Origin: Chryseobacterium carnipullorum
GTDB taxonomy: Bacteria; Bacteroidota; Bacteroidia; Flavobacteriales; Weeksellaceae
NCBI RefSeq assembly: GCF_900142785.1
Contig: NZ_FRCD01000022.1
Span: 1-64,000 of the forward strand
DNA: 64,000 nucleotides
Direction of reading: 5' to 3'
The notes beneath the pieces were generated by a model. That model saw nothing but the letters and a program-made list of their open reading frames with translations, was not told the DNA's origin and made no database searches. This document shows, one piece after another, positions 1 through 8,955 of this stretch (within the stretch, counting starts at the first letter, position 1; every line of letters starts with the position of its first letter). A program made the position numbers and the translations under genes.

Positions 1-376
1 GAAATGCTGATGGCATCTTCATCATCCAAAAGAGCGATGCAGCCACAGGCTTTTTCGATCGATGAACGAATTGCCCTGCCGCCTGCTAAAACTCCGGACT
101 TACAATATTTTGCTACCGCAGAAGGATTTTATGATTATGCAAAAGATCAGTATATTTACCAATACACAGATCATTTAGGAAATGTAAGGATAAGTTTCGC
201 CAGAAACAGCGCAGGCGCTCCTGAAATTTTAGATAGCAACAATTATTATCCTTTCGGTTTAAACCATACCGGAGGCAAACGGAATCAACAGTTCAGGTTT
301 CGGAAGCTGGCTGAGCTATAAATTCAATGGCAAGGAGCTTCAGGAAACAGAGAAATTTACCATAAACAATAGTTAA
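1..376 (+). pseudogene. RHS-repeat core domain fragment, frameshifted and truncated
   Basis: The visible frame carries the RHS-associated core signature YTDHLGNVR followed by YYPFGLNHTGG, typical of the C-terminal core of RHS/YD-repeat polymorphic toxins. The frame then ends in nonsense at 321. In the next frame the expected continuation is found (GSWLSYKFNGKELQET, stop at 374-376). One extra A in the AAA at 277-279 explains the switch, because the family normally reads G-G-N-G there. After ELQET the usual YDYGARFYMPDIGRW segment and any toxin tip are missing. The piece therefore lacks its 5' part (outside the window), has a frameshift and has lost its 3' end. It is probably a dead RHS remnant, as often left beside active RHS loci. 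Confidence 0.75.
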
Positions 377-469
377 ATGCTGCTGTGTAAATTCATGTAA
401 AAAAGAAGACTGAAAGATCATAAAGAAAAAACAAAGGCTATCCATTTGGACAACCTCTGTTTCATATTT

Positions 470-1360
470 TTAATATAATTTCCTTGCCAGCAACAAATTC
501 AGAAGAAAAGTCCCTGTCCAGTTACTATTATTGGATCCGTTGGTTCCGATAAAGTCAATACGGGAAACCGAAACTATAAGTCTCGTTTTCCCGGAGGTTC
601 CATTATTCGCAAGGCTTACGAATGAAGCCGTGAAAACATCAGGAAAACTGGAATTGTTTCCAGCTGTTAAAATAGGATACATATTGTTGACATTGAATGG
701 AGTACCCTGATATTCATAGACGATCGTCATACGGCTCGCATTGGAATAGCCCGCTGTATGGGCATAGGTGGTTGAGGCTTTACTGATCACCCACCAGGCA
801 TCTGTTCCTGTTCCTGTATCATAAGAAGTTACAGAGTGACCGGTCCAGTCATTGACACCCGGGGAACCGTTCCCATGAGGCGGAATCGAAAGCTGTACAC
901 CATAAATTTCTACGTTGCTCGGTTTAGGAAGTACCGTAAAAGACAGATCCCATGTTCCACCAGTTGTATTGCTGTTGTTCACCACTTCTGCATAGGCTCC
1001 TGTTGGAATCACAAAAGACGAAACCGGAGTATTGTCGATTCTTAAAGTATTACCACTTGAGGCCTGAAGCGTAATGCTGGAAGCAGAGATGTTTTTTATT
1101 TTATAAATTCTTCCTGTATAACTTGTAGTACCTGTTCCGATAACAGGTAGGGTAAACGTTGCATTAGCTGCTCCGTCATACGTAATGTAGTGGTCCGTAG
1201 CTGTTATGTTATAAGCCGTAGCCGTGATTTGCTTATAGTCAGCGCCCAGAGAACCGGCCACAGCCAGAGTGCTGTTTGGAGTGGTTGTTCTGATGCCAAC
1301 TTGTGCACTTAAAGATAATCCGCATAAGAGAAATACAGGAATAAAATTCTTCATTTTCAT
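470..1360 (-). CDS. secreted protein of unknown function, QVGI-type N terminus
   Basis: 296 residues. The start is a clear signal peptide (KNFIPVFLLCGLSLSAQ) followed by QVGIRTTTPNSTLAVAG. This mature N terminus is very common in Flavobacteriia secreted proteins that resemble phage-tail-fibre or adhesin-like beta-rich proteins. The remainder is rich in T, S, N and G and has predicted beta character throughout, without a recognisable catalytic motif or T9SS sorting domain. M3 (1354) is an equally possible start. It is transcribed divergently from lpdA and stands alone. Function unknown; a surface or exported role is inferred from the signal peptide only. Confidence 0.7.
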   Translation of the reverse strand: MKMKNFIPVFLLCGLSLSAQVGIRTTTPNSTLAVAGSLGADYKQITATAYNITATDHYITYDGAANATFTLPVIGTGTTSYTGRIYKIKNISASSITLQASSGNTLRIDNTPVSSFVIPTGAYAEVVNNSNTTGGTWDLSFTVLPKPSNVEIYGVQLSIPPHGNGSPGVNDWTGHSVTSYDTGTGTDAWWVISKASTTYAHTAGYSNASRMTIVYEYQGTPFNVNNMYPILTAGNNSSFPDVFTASFVSLANNGTSGKTRLIVSVSRIDFIGTNGSNNSNWTGTFLLNLLLARKLY

Positions 1361-1610
1361 TTTGTTAAAATTTATGCAAAAGTATAAAATTTCCTATAGA
1401 ATACTCATTTACAATCGATTAATTTTAATTTTTAACACTTAAGTCTCGCTATTGGGATTTTTTAGAATGCGTTTAAGTTTTAATATGATTTAAAATATTT
1501 GATAACAAAAAGAAGCTCACGGCTCTTCGCTTTCCCCGGAACACGTAAAATCAACTTAGTGTTCAGTGAAATATGAAATGTCAGAATAGAGAACATCCAA
1601 TATTTTTCCT

Positions 1611-1618
1611 TAAATTCG
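1611..1618 (+). promoter_or_regulatory. candidate -7 box of lpdA
   Basis: TAAATTCG matches the Bacteroidota -7 consensus TAnnTTTG with one change and lies 18 bp before the lpdA ATG. No convincing -33 TTG is seen at the usual distance. Inference only. Confidence 0.3.
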
Positions 1619-1636
1619 CATAAAAATTTTTAAATA

Positions 1637-3025
1637 ATGAACTACGATATCATTGTCATCGGAAGCGGTCCTGGCGGTTATGTTACTGCGATCAGAGCAG
1701 CACAATTAGGTTTCAAAACTGCAATTATCGAGAAAGAAAACTTAGGAGGTATCTGCCTGAACTGGGGATGTATTCCTACGAAAGCTTTACTGAAGTCTGC
1801 TCAGGTTTTTCATTATATCAACCATGCTGAAGACTATGGTCTGAATAAAGTGGAAGCCAGCTTTGAATTTCCAAACGTGATCCAGAGAAGCCGTGGCGTA
1901 GCCAGCAAAATGAGCAAAGGAATTGAATTCCTGATGAAGAAGAACAAGATCGATGTGATTCTTGGGACAGCTACAGTTCAGAAAGGTAAAAAAGTTTCTG
2001 TTACAGACAAAGATGGTAAAGTAACTGAATATGCAGGAAGCAACATCATTATTGCAACAGGAGCACGTTCAAGAGAACTTCCCAACCTTCCTCAGGATGG
2101 TAAAAAAGTAATCGGATACAGACAGGCATTATCTCTTCCTGAGCAGCCAAAATCTATGATCGTTGTAGGTTCTGGAGCGATTGGAGTAGAATTTGCTGAT
2201 TTCTATAATACAATGGGAACTAAAGTAACCGTTGTAGAATTTATGCCAAACATCGTTCCTGTAGAAGACGAGGAAATCTCTAAACACTTAGAGAAATCTC
2301 TAAAAAAGACAGGGATCGAGATCATGACCAATGCATCAGTAGAAAGCGTTGATACCAGCGGAGAAGGCGTGAAAGCTACCGTAAAAACAGCCAACGGAAC
2401 GATTACCCTTGAAGCTGATATTTTACTTTCTGCGGTAGGTATTGCTGCCAATATCGAAAATATCGGATTGGAAGAAGTAGGAATCCAGACCGACAAAGGA
2501 AGAGTTTTAGTGAACGAATGGTATGAAACTTCAGTTCCTGGATACTATGCAATCGGTGATATTATTCCTACTCAGGCTTTAGCACACGTTGCTTCTGCTG
2601 AAGGGATTACTTGTGTGGAGAAAATCAAAGGAATGCACGTGGAGAAAATCGACTATGGCAATATTCCTGGATGTACTTACTGTCACCCTGAAGTAGCTTC
2701 TGTAGGTCTTACAGAAAAACAAGCTAAAGAAAAAGGATACGAGATCAAAGTAGGTAAATTCCCTCTTTCTGCAAGTGGTAAAGCGACTGCTAACGGAAAT
2801 ACAGACGGTTTCATCAAAGTTATTTTTGATGCGAAATACGGTGAGTGGTTAGGATGCCACATGATCGGGGAAGGCGTTACAGATATGGTAGCAGAAGCTG
2901 TAGTGGCCAGAAAACTGGAAACTACAGGTCATGAGATCATTAAATCAATCCACCCGCACCCAACCGTGTCTGAAGCGATCATGGAAGCAGCAGCAGCAGC
3001 TTACGGTGAAGTGATCCACATCTAA
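1637..3025 (+). CDS. lpdA: dihydrolipoyl dehydrogenase (E3)
   Basis: 462 residues, the usual length for E3 of the 2-oxoacid dehydrogenase complexes. It reoxidises dihydrolipoamide with NAD+ through FAD. Seen in order: FAD-binding GSGPGGYVTAIRAAQLG near residues 9-25, the redox disulfide motif GGICLNWGCIPTK (Cys40 and Cys45), the NAD-binding GSGAIGVEF, the second FAD contact YAIGDI, and the C-terminal HPHPTVSEAIMEA with the catalytic His441-Glu446 pair. The next gene starts 28 bp downstream on the same strand, so co-transcription is likely. No E1 or E2 genes are nearby, so it is a stand-alone E3 locus. Identification is firm; which complex it serves cannot be told from the context. Confidence 0.97.
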   Translation: MNYDIIVIGSGPGGYVTAIRAAQLGFKTAIIEKENLGGICLNWGCIPTKALLKSAQVFHYINHAEDYGLNKVEASFEFPNVIQRSRGVASKMSKGIEFLMKKNKIDVILGTATVQKGKKVSVTDKDGKVTEYAGSNIIIATGARSRELPNLPQDGKKVIGYRQALSLPEQPKSMIVVGSGAIGVEFADFYNTMGTKVTVVEFMPNIVPVEDEEISKHLEKSLKKTGIEIMTNASVESVDTSGEGVKATVKTANGTITLEADILLSAVGIAANIENIGLEEVGIQTDKGRVLVNEWYETSVPGYYAIGDIIPTQALAHVASAEGITCVEKIKGMHVEKIDYGNIPGCTYCHPEVASVGLTEKQAKEKGYEIKVGKFPLSASGKATANGNTDGFIKVIFDAKYGEWLGCHMIGEGVTDMVAEAVVARKLETTGHEIIKSIHPHPTVSEAIMEAAAAAYGEVIHI

Positions 3026-3052
3026 AATTTAACAAATAACTCTATTTCAAAG

Positions 3053-3667
3053 ATGTTTAAAAAACTTGCTGCAGAAGCATTAGGTCTTGGTGATATCGGA
3101 AAAATCATTCCTTCTCAGGACTATGATAAAGTAGATTCGGATGACTATATTTTATCAGAAGATAACGAGAAAATTTTCTTCCTCATCAAATCCAAAAGAG
3201 ATGAATATTGCTTTACAAACAGAGCTTTGATTCATATCGACGGAGCAAGTGCTCTGGACAAAAAGAGGATTTTGAGAAGATACGAGTATTATCAGTTTCC
3301 TTTCTCCAATATAGCACTGCAAACAGCAGGAACCATTGACCTGGATGTGGAAATTTCATTTCATATCGGAAATGTTCCTTTGATGATCAGTGTGAGTAAA
3401 GGACAGATCGATCAGTTAAAAGATCTGTATAAAGCCCTTTTGGCGATTCAGCAGGAAGTGCACCACAATCAGTCTGTTTTAGGTTTCTCTGTAGACAGTC
3501 TTCAGAAAGCGATTACCACAGTCGCTGCAGGAAAGCAGGAAAATGTTTCTAAAAGCCAGGAGTTGCAACATGTGAATGAATATGTTTTCAACTGGTCAAA
3601 GAGCAATTATGAGAAATACAATCAGAAAGACTTTTCGGCCATCTTTGAAAAGTATATCAATAATTAA
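3053..3667 (+). CDS. YvbH-like bacterial PH-domain protein
   Basis: 204 residues, cytoplasmic, without signal or membrane segment. The first ~130 residues match the YvbH-type bacterial PH-like family: MFKKLAAEALGLGDIGKII, DYDKVDSDDYIL, IKSKRDEYCFTNRALIHIDG and a SKKR/KKR-type basic stretch. The C-terminal ~70 residues are helical. Members of this family are widespread in Firmicutes and Bacteroidota but have no established biochemical role. It follows lpdA by 28 bp, and a strong terminator follows directly, so lpdA and this gene probably form one unit. Confidence 0.8.
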   Translation: MFKKLAAEALGLGDIGKIIPSQDYDKVDSDDYILSEDNEKIFFLIKSKRDEYCFTNRALIHIDGASALDKKRILRRYEYYQFPFSNIALQTAGTIDLDVEISFHIGNVPLMISVSKGQIDQLKDLYKALLAIQQEVHHNQSVLGFSVDSLQKAITTVAAGKQENVSKSQELQHVNEYVFNWSKSNYEKYNQKDFSAIFEKYINN

Positions 3668-3693
3668 GAAGACCACCGGTCTTTATATACCAG

Positions 3694-3721
3694 CCACAGA
3701 CAATTTGTCTGTGGTTTTTTT
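3694..3721 (+). terminator. intrinsic terminator after the PH-domain gene
   Basis: Palindrome ccacagacaa-t-ttgtctgtgg (10-bp arms) followed directly by seven T. It lies 27 bp after the stop of the PH-domain gene and before the S9 peptidase start, ending the lpdA unit. Confidence 0.85.
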
Positions 3722-3746
3722 TGTAAATTCAGGCAAAATTTTAACA

Positions 3747-5687
3747 ATGAAAAACAAATATATTGTTCTCGCTCTTTCGCTGGCCGGCATTCTGTCTGCA
3801 CAGACGAAAAATGATTTGGTAAGTCCCAATGAAAATCTCATCGCCGAGAATATCCTGCCTATTCCCAAAAATCTGAATCAGGCGATCAAGAAATATTCTG
3901 AAAGCAGAAATGCAAGCGTAGCAAGCGTTCATCCCAATGGTAAAGAAATCATTGCAGTCACCCGTTTTGCTTCTACCAATCAGCTTCATAAGATTTCTGT
4001 ACCCATGGGAGCGAGAAAACAACTGACCTTCTTTGATGAACCGGTCAATACAGCCTCATACGAGCCCGTAAAAGGAGAGTATCTGATCTACGCCAAAGAT
4101 ACCGGAGGAAATGAATTCGGGCAGCTTTTTAAGCTAGATCTGAAAACGATGGAATCCACCCTTCTTACCGATGGCGGAAGATCCCAGAACGGAGGAATGA
4201 TGTGGAAAAAAGACGGTTCAGGATTTTATTTTTCTTCCACCAAAAGAAACGGAGGTGACAGGGATGTGTATTATATGAATCCTTCAAAACCGGAAGATAC
4301 ACAGCTGATTCTTGAAGTAAAAGGCGGCGGCTGGGGAATTTCCGATTTGTCTGAAGACGGCAAAAAACTTCTCATCACAGAATATGTATCTGCCAACGAT
4401 TCATATCTGTATCTGTATGACCTGGAATCCAAAAAACTGGAACCCATCACCGATAGAAAAGAGAAAGGCGTGGTACAGAGTGCTGCTTCTTTCAGTAAAA
4501 ATCCGGAGGAAATTTTCTATGTTACAGACCGGAACAATGAATTCAGCAGACTGGCAGTCCTCAATTTAAAAACCAAAAAGACAGAATATCTTACCTCGTC
4601 GATCCCCTGGAACGTAGAAGATTACGATCTTTCTAAAGACCAGTCTAAAATTGCTTTTGTCACCAATGAAAGTGGAATCAATAAATTATACATCCTCGAT
4701 ACCGCTACTAAAAAATATGTTCCTGTAAACCAAATCCCCGTTGGGTTGATTGGGGGAGTGAAATTTTCTAATGACGGAAAATCACTTTATTTCTCAAGAT
4801 CTGCGGCAGATTCCGGATCCGATATCTATAAAATGGATATGGCCAGCCAGACCATCGAAAGATGGACGGAAAGTGAACAGGGAGAAATGCAGCCTGCTGA
4901 CATGTCTGTTCCTAAACTGATCGAATGGAAAAGCTTTGATCAGATGAAAATCTCCGGATTCTATTATCCCGCAGCATCGAAATTTACAGGAAAAAGACCG
5001 GTGATTATCAACATTCACGGGGGGCCGGAAGGACAGTCTATGGCCTCCTCTATAGGTTCTTCCAACTATTTTACCAATGAAATGGGCGTTGCCATGATCT
5101 ATCCCAACGTAAGAGGGTCTTCAGGTTTCGGGAAAACATTTATTGCGGCCGACAACTGGGATCTGAGAATGAATTCCGTGAAAGATATCGGAGCTCTTCT
5201 GGACTGGATTGCAAAACAGCCTGAACTGGATAAAGACAGGATTATGATCATGGGCGGAAGCTACGGAGGATTCATGACATTAGCCACAGCTTATGAATAT
5301 GCCGATAAAATCAGATGCTCCGTAGATATTGTCGGAATTTCCGATTTTAATACCTTCCTTAAAAATACGGAAGAATACAGAAGAGATTTAAGAAGGGTAG
5401 AGTACGGAGACGAAAGAATCCCTAAAATGGCTGAATTCTTTACTAAAATTGCTCCATTGAACAATATTGACAAGATCAAAAAGCCCATGTTTATCATTCA
5501 GGGGACGAATGATCCGAGGGTTCCCGTTACTGAAGCTGTTCAGATGAGAGATAAGCTTAAAGCCCAGGGAAAAACAGTATGGTATCTGGAAGCTAAAAAT
5601 GAAGGTCACGGATTCAGAAAAAAAGAGAATGTAGATTTTCAGCGTTTGGCAGTGATCAGATTCATGCAGGAGTATCTGCTGAAGTAA
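3747..5687 (+). CDS. S9 family (prolyl oligopeptidase-type) secreted peptidase
   Basis: I place the start at ATG 3747 because it gives the signal peptide MKNKYIVLALSLAGILSAQ; upstream codons in this frame overlap the preceding gene and terminator. The 646-residue product has an N-terminal WD40/TolB-like beta-propeller (repeats such as SEDGKKLLITEY and KFSNDGKSLYFSR) and a C-terminal alpha/beta hydrolase. The catalytic triad is visible: nucleophile GGSYGGF (Ser505), Asp589 in GTNDPRVP and His621 in EGHGF. Such enzymes cleave oligopeptides in the periplasm, often as dipeptidyl- or acylaminoacyl-peptidases. Substrate preference cannot be read from the sequence. Monocistronic, bounded by hairpins on both sides. 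Confidence 0.93.
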   Translation: MKNKYIVLALSLAGILSAQTKNDLVSPNENLIAENILPIPKNLNQAIKKYSESRNASVASVHPNGKEIIAVTRFASTNQLHKISVPMGARKQLTFFDEPVNTASYEPVKGEYLIYAKDTGGNEFGQLFKLDLKTMESTLLTDGGRSQNGGMMWKKDGSGFYFSSTKRNGGDRDVYYMNPSKPEDTQLILEVKGGGWGISDLSEDGKKLLITEYVSANDSYLYLYDLESKKLEPITDRKEKGVVQSAASFSKNPEEIFYVTDRNNEFSRLAVLNLKTKKTEYLTSSIPWNVEDYDLSKDQSKIAFVTNESGINKLYILDTATKKYVPVNQIPVGLIGGVKFSNDGKSLYFSRSAADSGSDIYKMDMASQTIERWTESEQGEMQPADMSVPKLIEWKSFDQMKISGFYYPAASKFTGKRPVIINIHGGPEGQSMASSIGSSNYFTNEMGVAMIYPNVRGSSGFGKTFIAADNWDLRMNSVKDIGALLDWIAKQPELDKDRIMIMGGSYGGFMTLATAYEYADKIRCSVDIVGISDFNTFLKNTEEYRRDLRRVEYGDERIPKMAEFFTKIAPLNNIDKIKKPMFIIQGTNDPRVPVTEAVQMRDKLKAQGKTVWYLEAKNEGHGFRKKENVDFQRLAVIRFMQEYLLK

Positions 5688-5707
5688 ATATATTCCATAT
5701 CAATCTA

Positions 5708-5735
5708 TATAAGCCTGAAATTTTTCAGGCTTATA
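5708..5735 (+). terminator. hairpin after S9 peptidase
   Basis: Arms tataagcctgaaa and tttcaggcttata (13 bp) with a 2-nt centre, 20 bp after the S9 peptidase stop. Only a weak T-rich stretch follows, so termination is likely but not certain. Confidence 0.6.
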
Positions 5736-5833
5736 TTTGTGTTTAAAGAATTGAATCATATAGAATCGGTATAAAATATAATATTTATAAAATTTAACCT
5801 CATTTTCTCACCCGGTTTTCTTACATTTATTCT

Positions 5834-6625
5834 ATGAATTTTCAGAGAAAAGGGCTGGTTTTGTCAGGCGGCGGTACCAAAGGAATCGCCCATGCAGGAG
5901 TATTAAAATTCTTGAACGAAAAGAATATTGATATAGACGTGCTATCCTGCTGTAGTGCCGGATCTATCGTAGGATGTTTATATGCAGTGGGAAAAACGCC
6001 TGATGAAATCCTGGATTTCTTCAACTCGGTTTATTTTTTCAACTGGAAACATTTCACGTTCAATCAGCCGGGACTCGTTTCTTCCGTTATTTTCAGAAAT
6101 TACCTTAAACCGATCTTCCATGATATGAAATTAGGAGACCTGAATAAGGAAGTAAAAATCGTTGCAACTGAACTCGTGTCCGGAACTCAGAAAATATTTG
6201 ATAAGAATTTTGAAGTTGTGGATGCTATTATTGCTTCATGTTCCATCCCGGGAGTGACCACTCCCTACATCATTGGTGAGGAAATGTACTGCGACGGAGG
6301 AGTCCTGAATAACTTTCCCGCAGATATCATCAGAGACGAATGTGATCAGCTGATTGGGGTTTTTGTCTCTCCTCCCCATAATATTGATATCAAAGACTTA
6401 AAATCAATTAAAGCCATTGTTTCCCGTTCCTATGATCTTCTATCCTACAGAATAGAAAAAGGGAAATTCGATTACTGTGACTGGTTTATTTCCTCTCAAA
6501 AACTATCGAGTTACGGAACTTTTGAAAGAGGAAAAGATCGTTTGGAAGAGATTTTCAATATCGGGTATACCATGGCCGAAGAAAGCTTCCCCAACAGCAA
6601 ACTCTCTGATCTGAAGATTGTGTGA
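5834..6625 (+). CDS. patatin-like phospholipase
   Basis: 263 residues. The N terminus has the oxyanion glycine loop GGGTKGIAHAG followed by the nucleophile elbow and, later, the catalytic Asp in YCDGGVLNNFP. This is the Ser-Asp dyad arrangement of bacterial patatins, which hydrolyse acyl esters of lipids. The elbow reads C-C-S-A-G where G-x-S-x-G is usual, so the first glycine is replaced by cysteine; Ser and the second Gly are kept. No signal peptide, so it is probably cytosolic or exported by another route. A possible -7 box (TACATTTA, 5822-5829) lies only 4 bp before the ATG, which would give an almost leaderless mRNA. Converges with the adenine deaminase gene. Confidence 0.88.
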   Translation: MNFQRKGLVLSGGGTKGIAHAGVLKFLNEKNIDIDVLSCCSAGSIVGCLYAVGKTPDEILDFFNSVYFFNWKHFTFNQPGLVSSVIFRNYLKPIFHDMKLGDLNKEVKIVATELVSGTQKIFDKNFEVVDAIIASCSIPGVTTPYIIGEEMYCDGGVLNNFPADIIRDECDQLIGVFVSPPHNIDIKDLKSIKAIVSRSYDLLSYRIEKGKFDYCDWFISSQKLSSYGTFERGKDRLEEIFNIGYTMAEESFPNSKLSDLKIV

Positions 6626-6653
6626 AGTTGAATGAAAACCTCCTATCCACAAT

Positions 6654-8279
6654 TTAAATAAACACCTCCGTAAACTGAAATTCTTTTCCATTGAATAATC
6701 CCTTATCGCTTAGTTTCAGTTCAGGAATCACGAGCAATGCCATAAAAGACAAACTCATATAAGGAGCTTTAAGGGTACTGCCTAACGTTTTGGCATATTG
6801 ATCCAGTTTAATATATTGAGCAGCCACCTCCTCGGCATTTAGGTTCGTCATAATTCCTGCAATAGGCAATTCCAAAACCATTTCTTCCTCTTGGGTGGCC
6901 AGGGAAATCCCGCCCTGTGCTTTGATGATGGCATTCACTGCTTTGCACATATCCTCATCATTGGTGCCTGTAACCACAATATTATGGGAGTCATGAGCTA
7001 CACAGGACGCTATCGCACCAGATTTAAGTCCCATGTTTTTAATAAAAGCAACAGCTGGTTTTTCATCTCTGTACCGGTTGACTACTGCGATTTTTAACAC
7101 ATCATTTTCAATATCAGATTCTGCATAGCCATTGATCGTTAAAGCCGGTGCATGGATTTCGTTCGTGATCAGTTGCCTGTCTAAAACCTCTATCACACGT
7201 ATATGACTGCCTGTACTTTTTATTTTAAAATCCGAAGGTTCTTTAAGGCTGCAGTGGAAATTGTTCACTACAGCAGCCGGAACGGATTCGATATGAGATC
7301 TGTTATTTTCTGCAACCAGTTGTCCTTTGATATACGTTTTTAAGATCTTAAAATTTTCCAGATCGTCAATTTCGATAAAATCTGCCTGGTCACCCGTCTG
7401 TAATAAACCCACAGGAAGCTGATAATGTTTGACTACATTGTAAGAGGAAGCCCTCAAAACATCATACAAATCATAGCCCAGGTTCAGGGCCCGCTTTACA
7501 TGGTCATTCATATGGGATTCTATGAGATCATCAGGATGTTTGTCATCACAGCAAAACATGATTTGTTCAGGATACTCTTTCAGCAGTGGAATAAGAGTGT
7601 CAAAGTTTTTGGCGGCACTTCCTTCACGGATAAGGACCTTAACCCCGAATTTCAGTTTTTCCAGTGCTTCAGGATAAGTGAAACATTCGTGATCCGTGGT
7701 AATGCCCGCCCTGAAATAGGCTTCCATGCTTTCACCCATCAGTCCGGGAGCATGTCCATCTATAGGTTTTTTGTGTTTTTTTGCAATTTTTATTTTATTC
7801 AGGACTTCCGGATCTTTGTAAATGACGCCGGGGAAATTCATCATTTCTGCTAAATAGACAATATCCTCACGGGAAAGCAAATGATCAATATCTTCGGAAT
7901 CAATCACCGCACCTGCAGTTTCAGAGCTCGTAGCCGGAACACAGGAAGGTGCCCCGAAATAAAAATGAAAGGGAACCTGTCGGGCATTGTCAATCATGTA
8001 TTCAACCCCGGCGATACCCAAAACATTGGCTATTTCATGCGGATCAGAAATCGTTCCCACACTTCCGTGTTTCACTGCAATCCGCGCAAATTCTGAAGGA
8101 AGAAGCATGCTGCTCTCAATATGAACATGCGCATCGATAAAACCTGGTAAAATATACGTGTCAAAAATAGCATCAACTCTTTTTATCGAAATAATTTTTC
8201 CATTACTTACCGTTACTTCTGCAGGGTAGATTTCTCTGGAGACAACATCGATCAGATTTGATTTCACTGAAAATAGCAT
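6654..8279 (-). CDS. ade: adenine deaminase (Ade family)
   Basis: 541 residues from ATG 8279; an in-frame TTG at 8306 would add nine residues but is less likely. Amidohydrolase fold: metal-binding GFIDAHVHIESS near the N terminus, DPHEIANVLG, GHAPG, HECFT, and the second metal-site segment MFCCDDKHPDD. The C-terminal domain carries ASCVAHDSHNIVVTG and the lid-like GGISLA motif, all characteristic of Ade. It converts adenine to hypoxanthine plus ammonia in purine salvage. Monocistronic; its 3' end faces the patatin gene with only 28 bp between stops and no obvious terminator. Confidence 0.95.
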   Translation of the reverse strand: MLFSVKSNLIDVVSREIYPAEVTVSNGKIISIKRVDAIFDTYILPGFIDAHVHIESSMLLPSEFARIAVKHGSVGTISDPHEIANVLGIAGVEYMIDNARQVPFHFYFGAPSCVPATSSETAGAVIDSEDIDHLLSREDIVYLAEMMNFPGVIYKDPEVLNKIKIAKKHKKPIDGHAPGLMGESMEAYFRAGITTDHECFTYPEALEKLKFGVKVLIREGSAAKNFDTLIPLLKEYPEQIMFCCDDKHPDDLIESHMNDHVKRALNLGYDLYDVLRASSYNVVKHYQLPVGLLQTGDQADFIEIDDLENFKILKTYIKGQLVAENNRSHIESVPAAVVNNFHCSLKEPSDFKIKSTGSHIRVIEVLDRQLITNEIHAPALTINGYAESDIENDVLKIAVVNRYRDEKPAVAFIKNMGLKSGAIASCVAHDSHNIVVTGTNDEDMCKAVNAIIKAQGGISLATQEEEMVLELPIAGIMTNLNAEEVAAQYIKLDQYAKTLGSTLKAPYMSLSFMALLVIPELKLSDKGLFNGKEFQFTEVFI

Positions 8280-8416
8280 TTCTTTCAATTTAGTATGAGG
8301 TTTCAATATAAGAATTAATCACAAAATAATCATCTGCCGGCAAGGAATTTCTTCAGGATAATTAGTTTTGGTGAAAAGGCAGGAGTACAGGAAGAATCTG
8401 TTCAGGAAAGAAGATT

Positions 8417-8445
8417 AAAAAAAATCCATTTTTTAAAATGGATTT
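8417..8445 (-). terminator. terminator of the small secreted-protein gene
   Basis: Inverted repeat aaatccatttt-tt-aaaatggattt at 8422-8445. On the minus strand it is followed by an uninterrupted T run (A run 8417-8424 on plus). It lies 7 bp after the stop at 8453. Confidence 0.75.
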
Positions 8446-8452
8446 CTGTCTT

Positions 8453-8899
8453 TTAGTTTTTTACAACCTGTCCGTCCTGTCGAACAATTTCATGATCGTT
8501 TTCATCAGTGACCGTTAAAGTATAGGGTGCTTTAGAAGCTGAATCGGTAAGGTAATTTCTCCAAACCTGATAGGTGTGCCCTTCATTCACGAAGTTGAAG
8601 TAGTAATTTCCTCCTGAACCGTCAGGAATCAATTCTCCGTCTGTGATGATCATGCTTGGCTTGGAGGTAAGTTTGGCAGTGGCAGCCCATGCCTGATACA
8701 GATATTTTCCGTTAGGCTGTTTATCGATTCTGATTTTAAATTTTTTCGTTTTGATGATCACCGTTTTAGGAACTTTCTGAAAAGGTTGTCCCTCATAAGA
8801 TGCACGATAGGTATTGAATGTTGATGATGGCTTTTCTGTCGCATAAGCTAAAGAAAACTGTGTGATGCAGAATGCGCCTAATACAATCTTTTTGATCAT
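8453..8899 (-). CDS. small secreted protein, unknown function
   Basis: 148 residues with a signal peptide (MIKKIVLGAFCITQFSLAYA). The mature part is beta-rich, with conserved-looking aromatic segments such as YLYQAWAATAKL and GGNYYFNFVNEGHTYQVWRNYL. No catalytic motif or lipobox is present, so it is most likely a soluble periplasmic protein. It is monocistronic with its own terminator. I do not recognise the family. Confidence 0.7.
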   Translation of the reverse strand: MIKKIVLGAFCITQFSLAYATEKPSSTFNTYRASYEGQPFQKVPKTVIIKTKKFKIRIDKQPNGKYLYQAWAATAKLTSKPSMIITDGELIPDGSGGNYYFNFVNEGHTYQVWRNYLTDSASKAPYTLTVTDENDHEIVRQDGQVVKN

Positions 8900-8955
8900 T
8901 ATAATATCAGTTTTTGGTTAGATTTAAATCCAATCAAATATGAAGCCATTTGATC

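Noticed and set aside
3576..3746. Extended N terminus of the S9 peptidase
   Set aside because: It overlaps the PH-domain gene and the terminator; the signal peptide starts at 3747.
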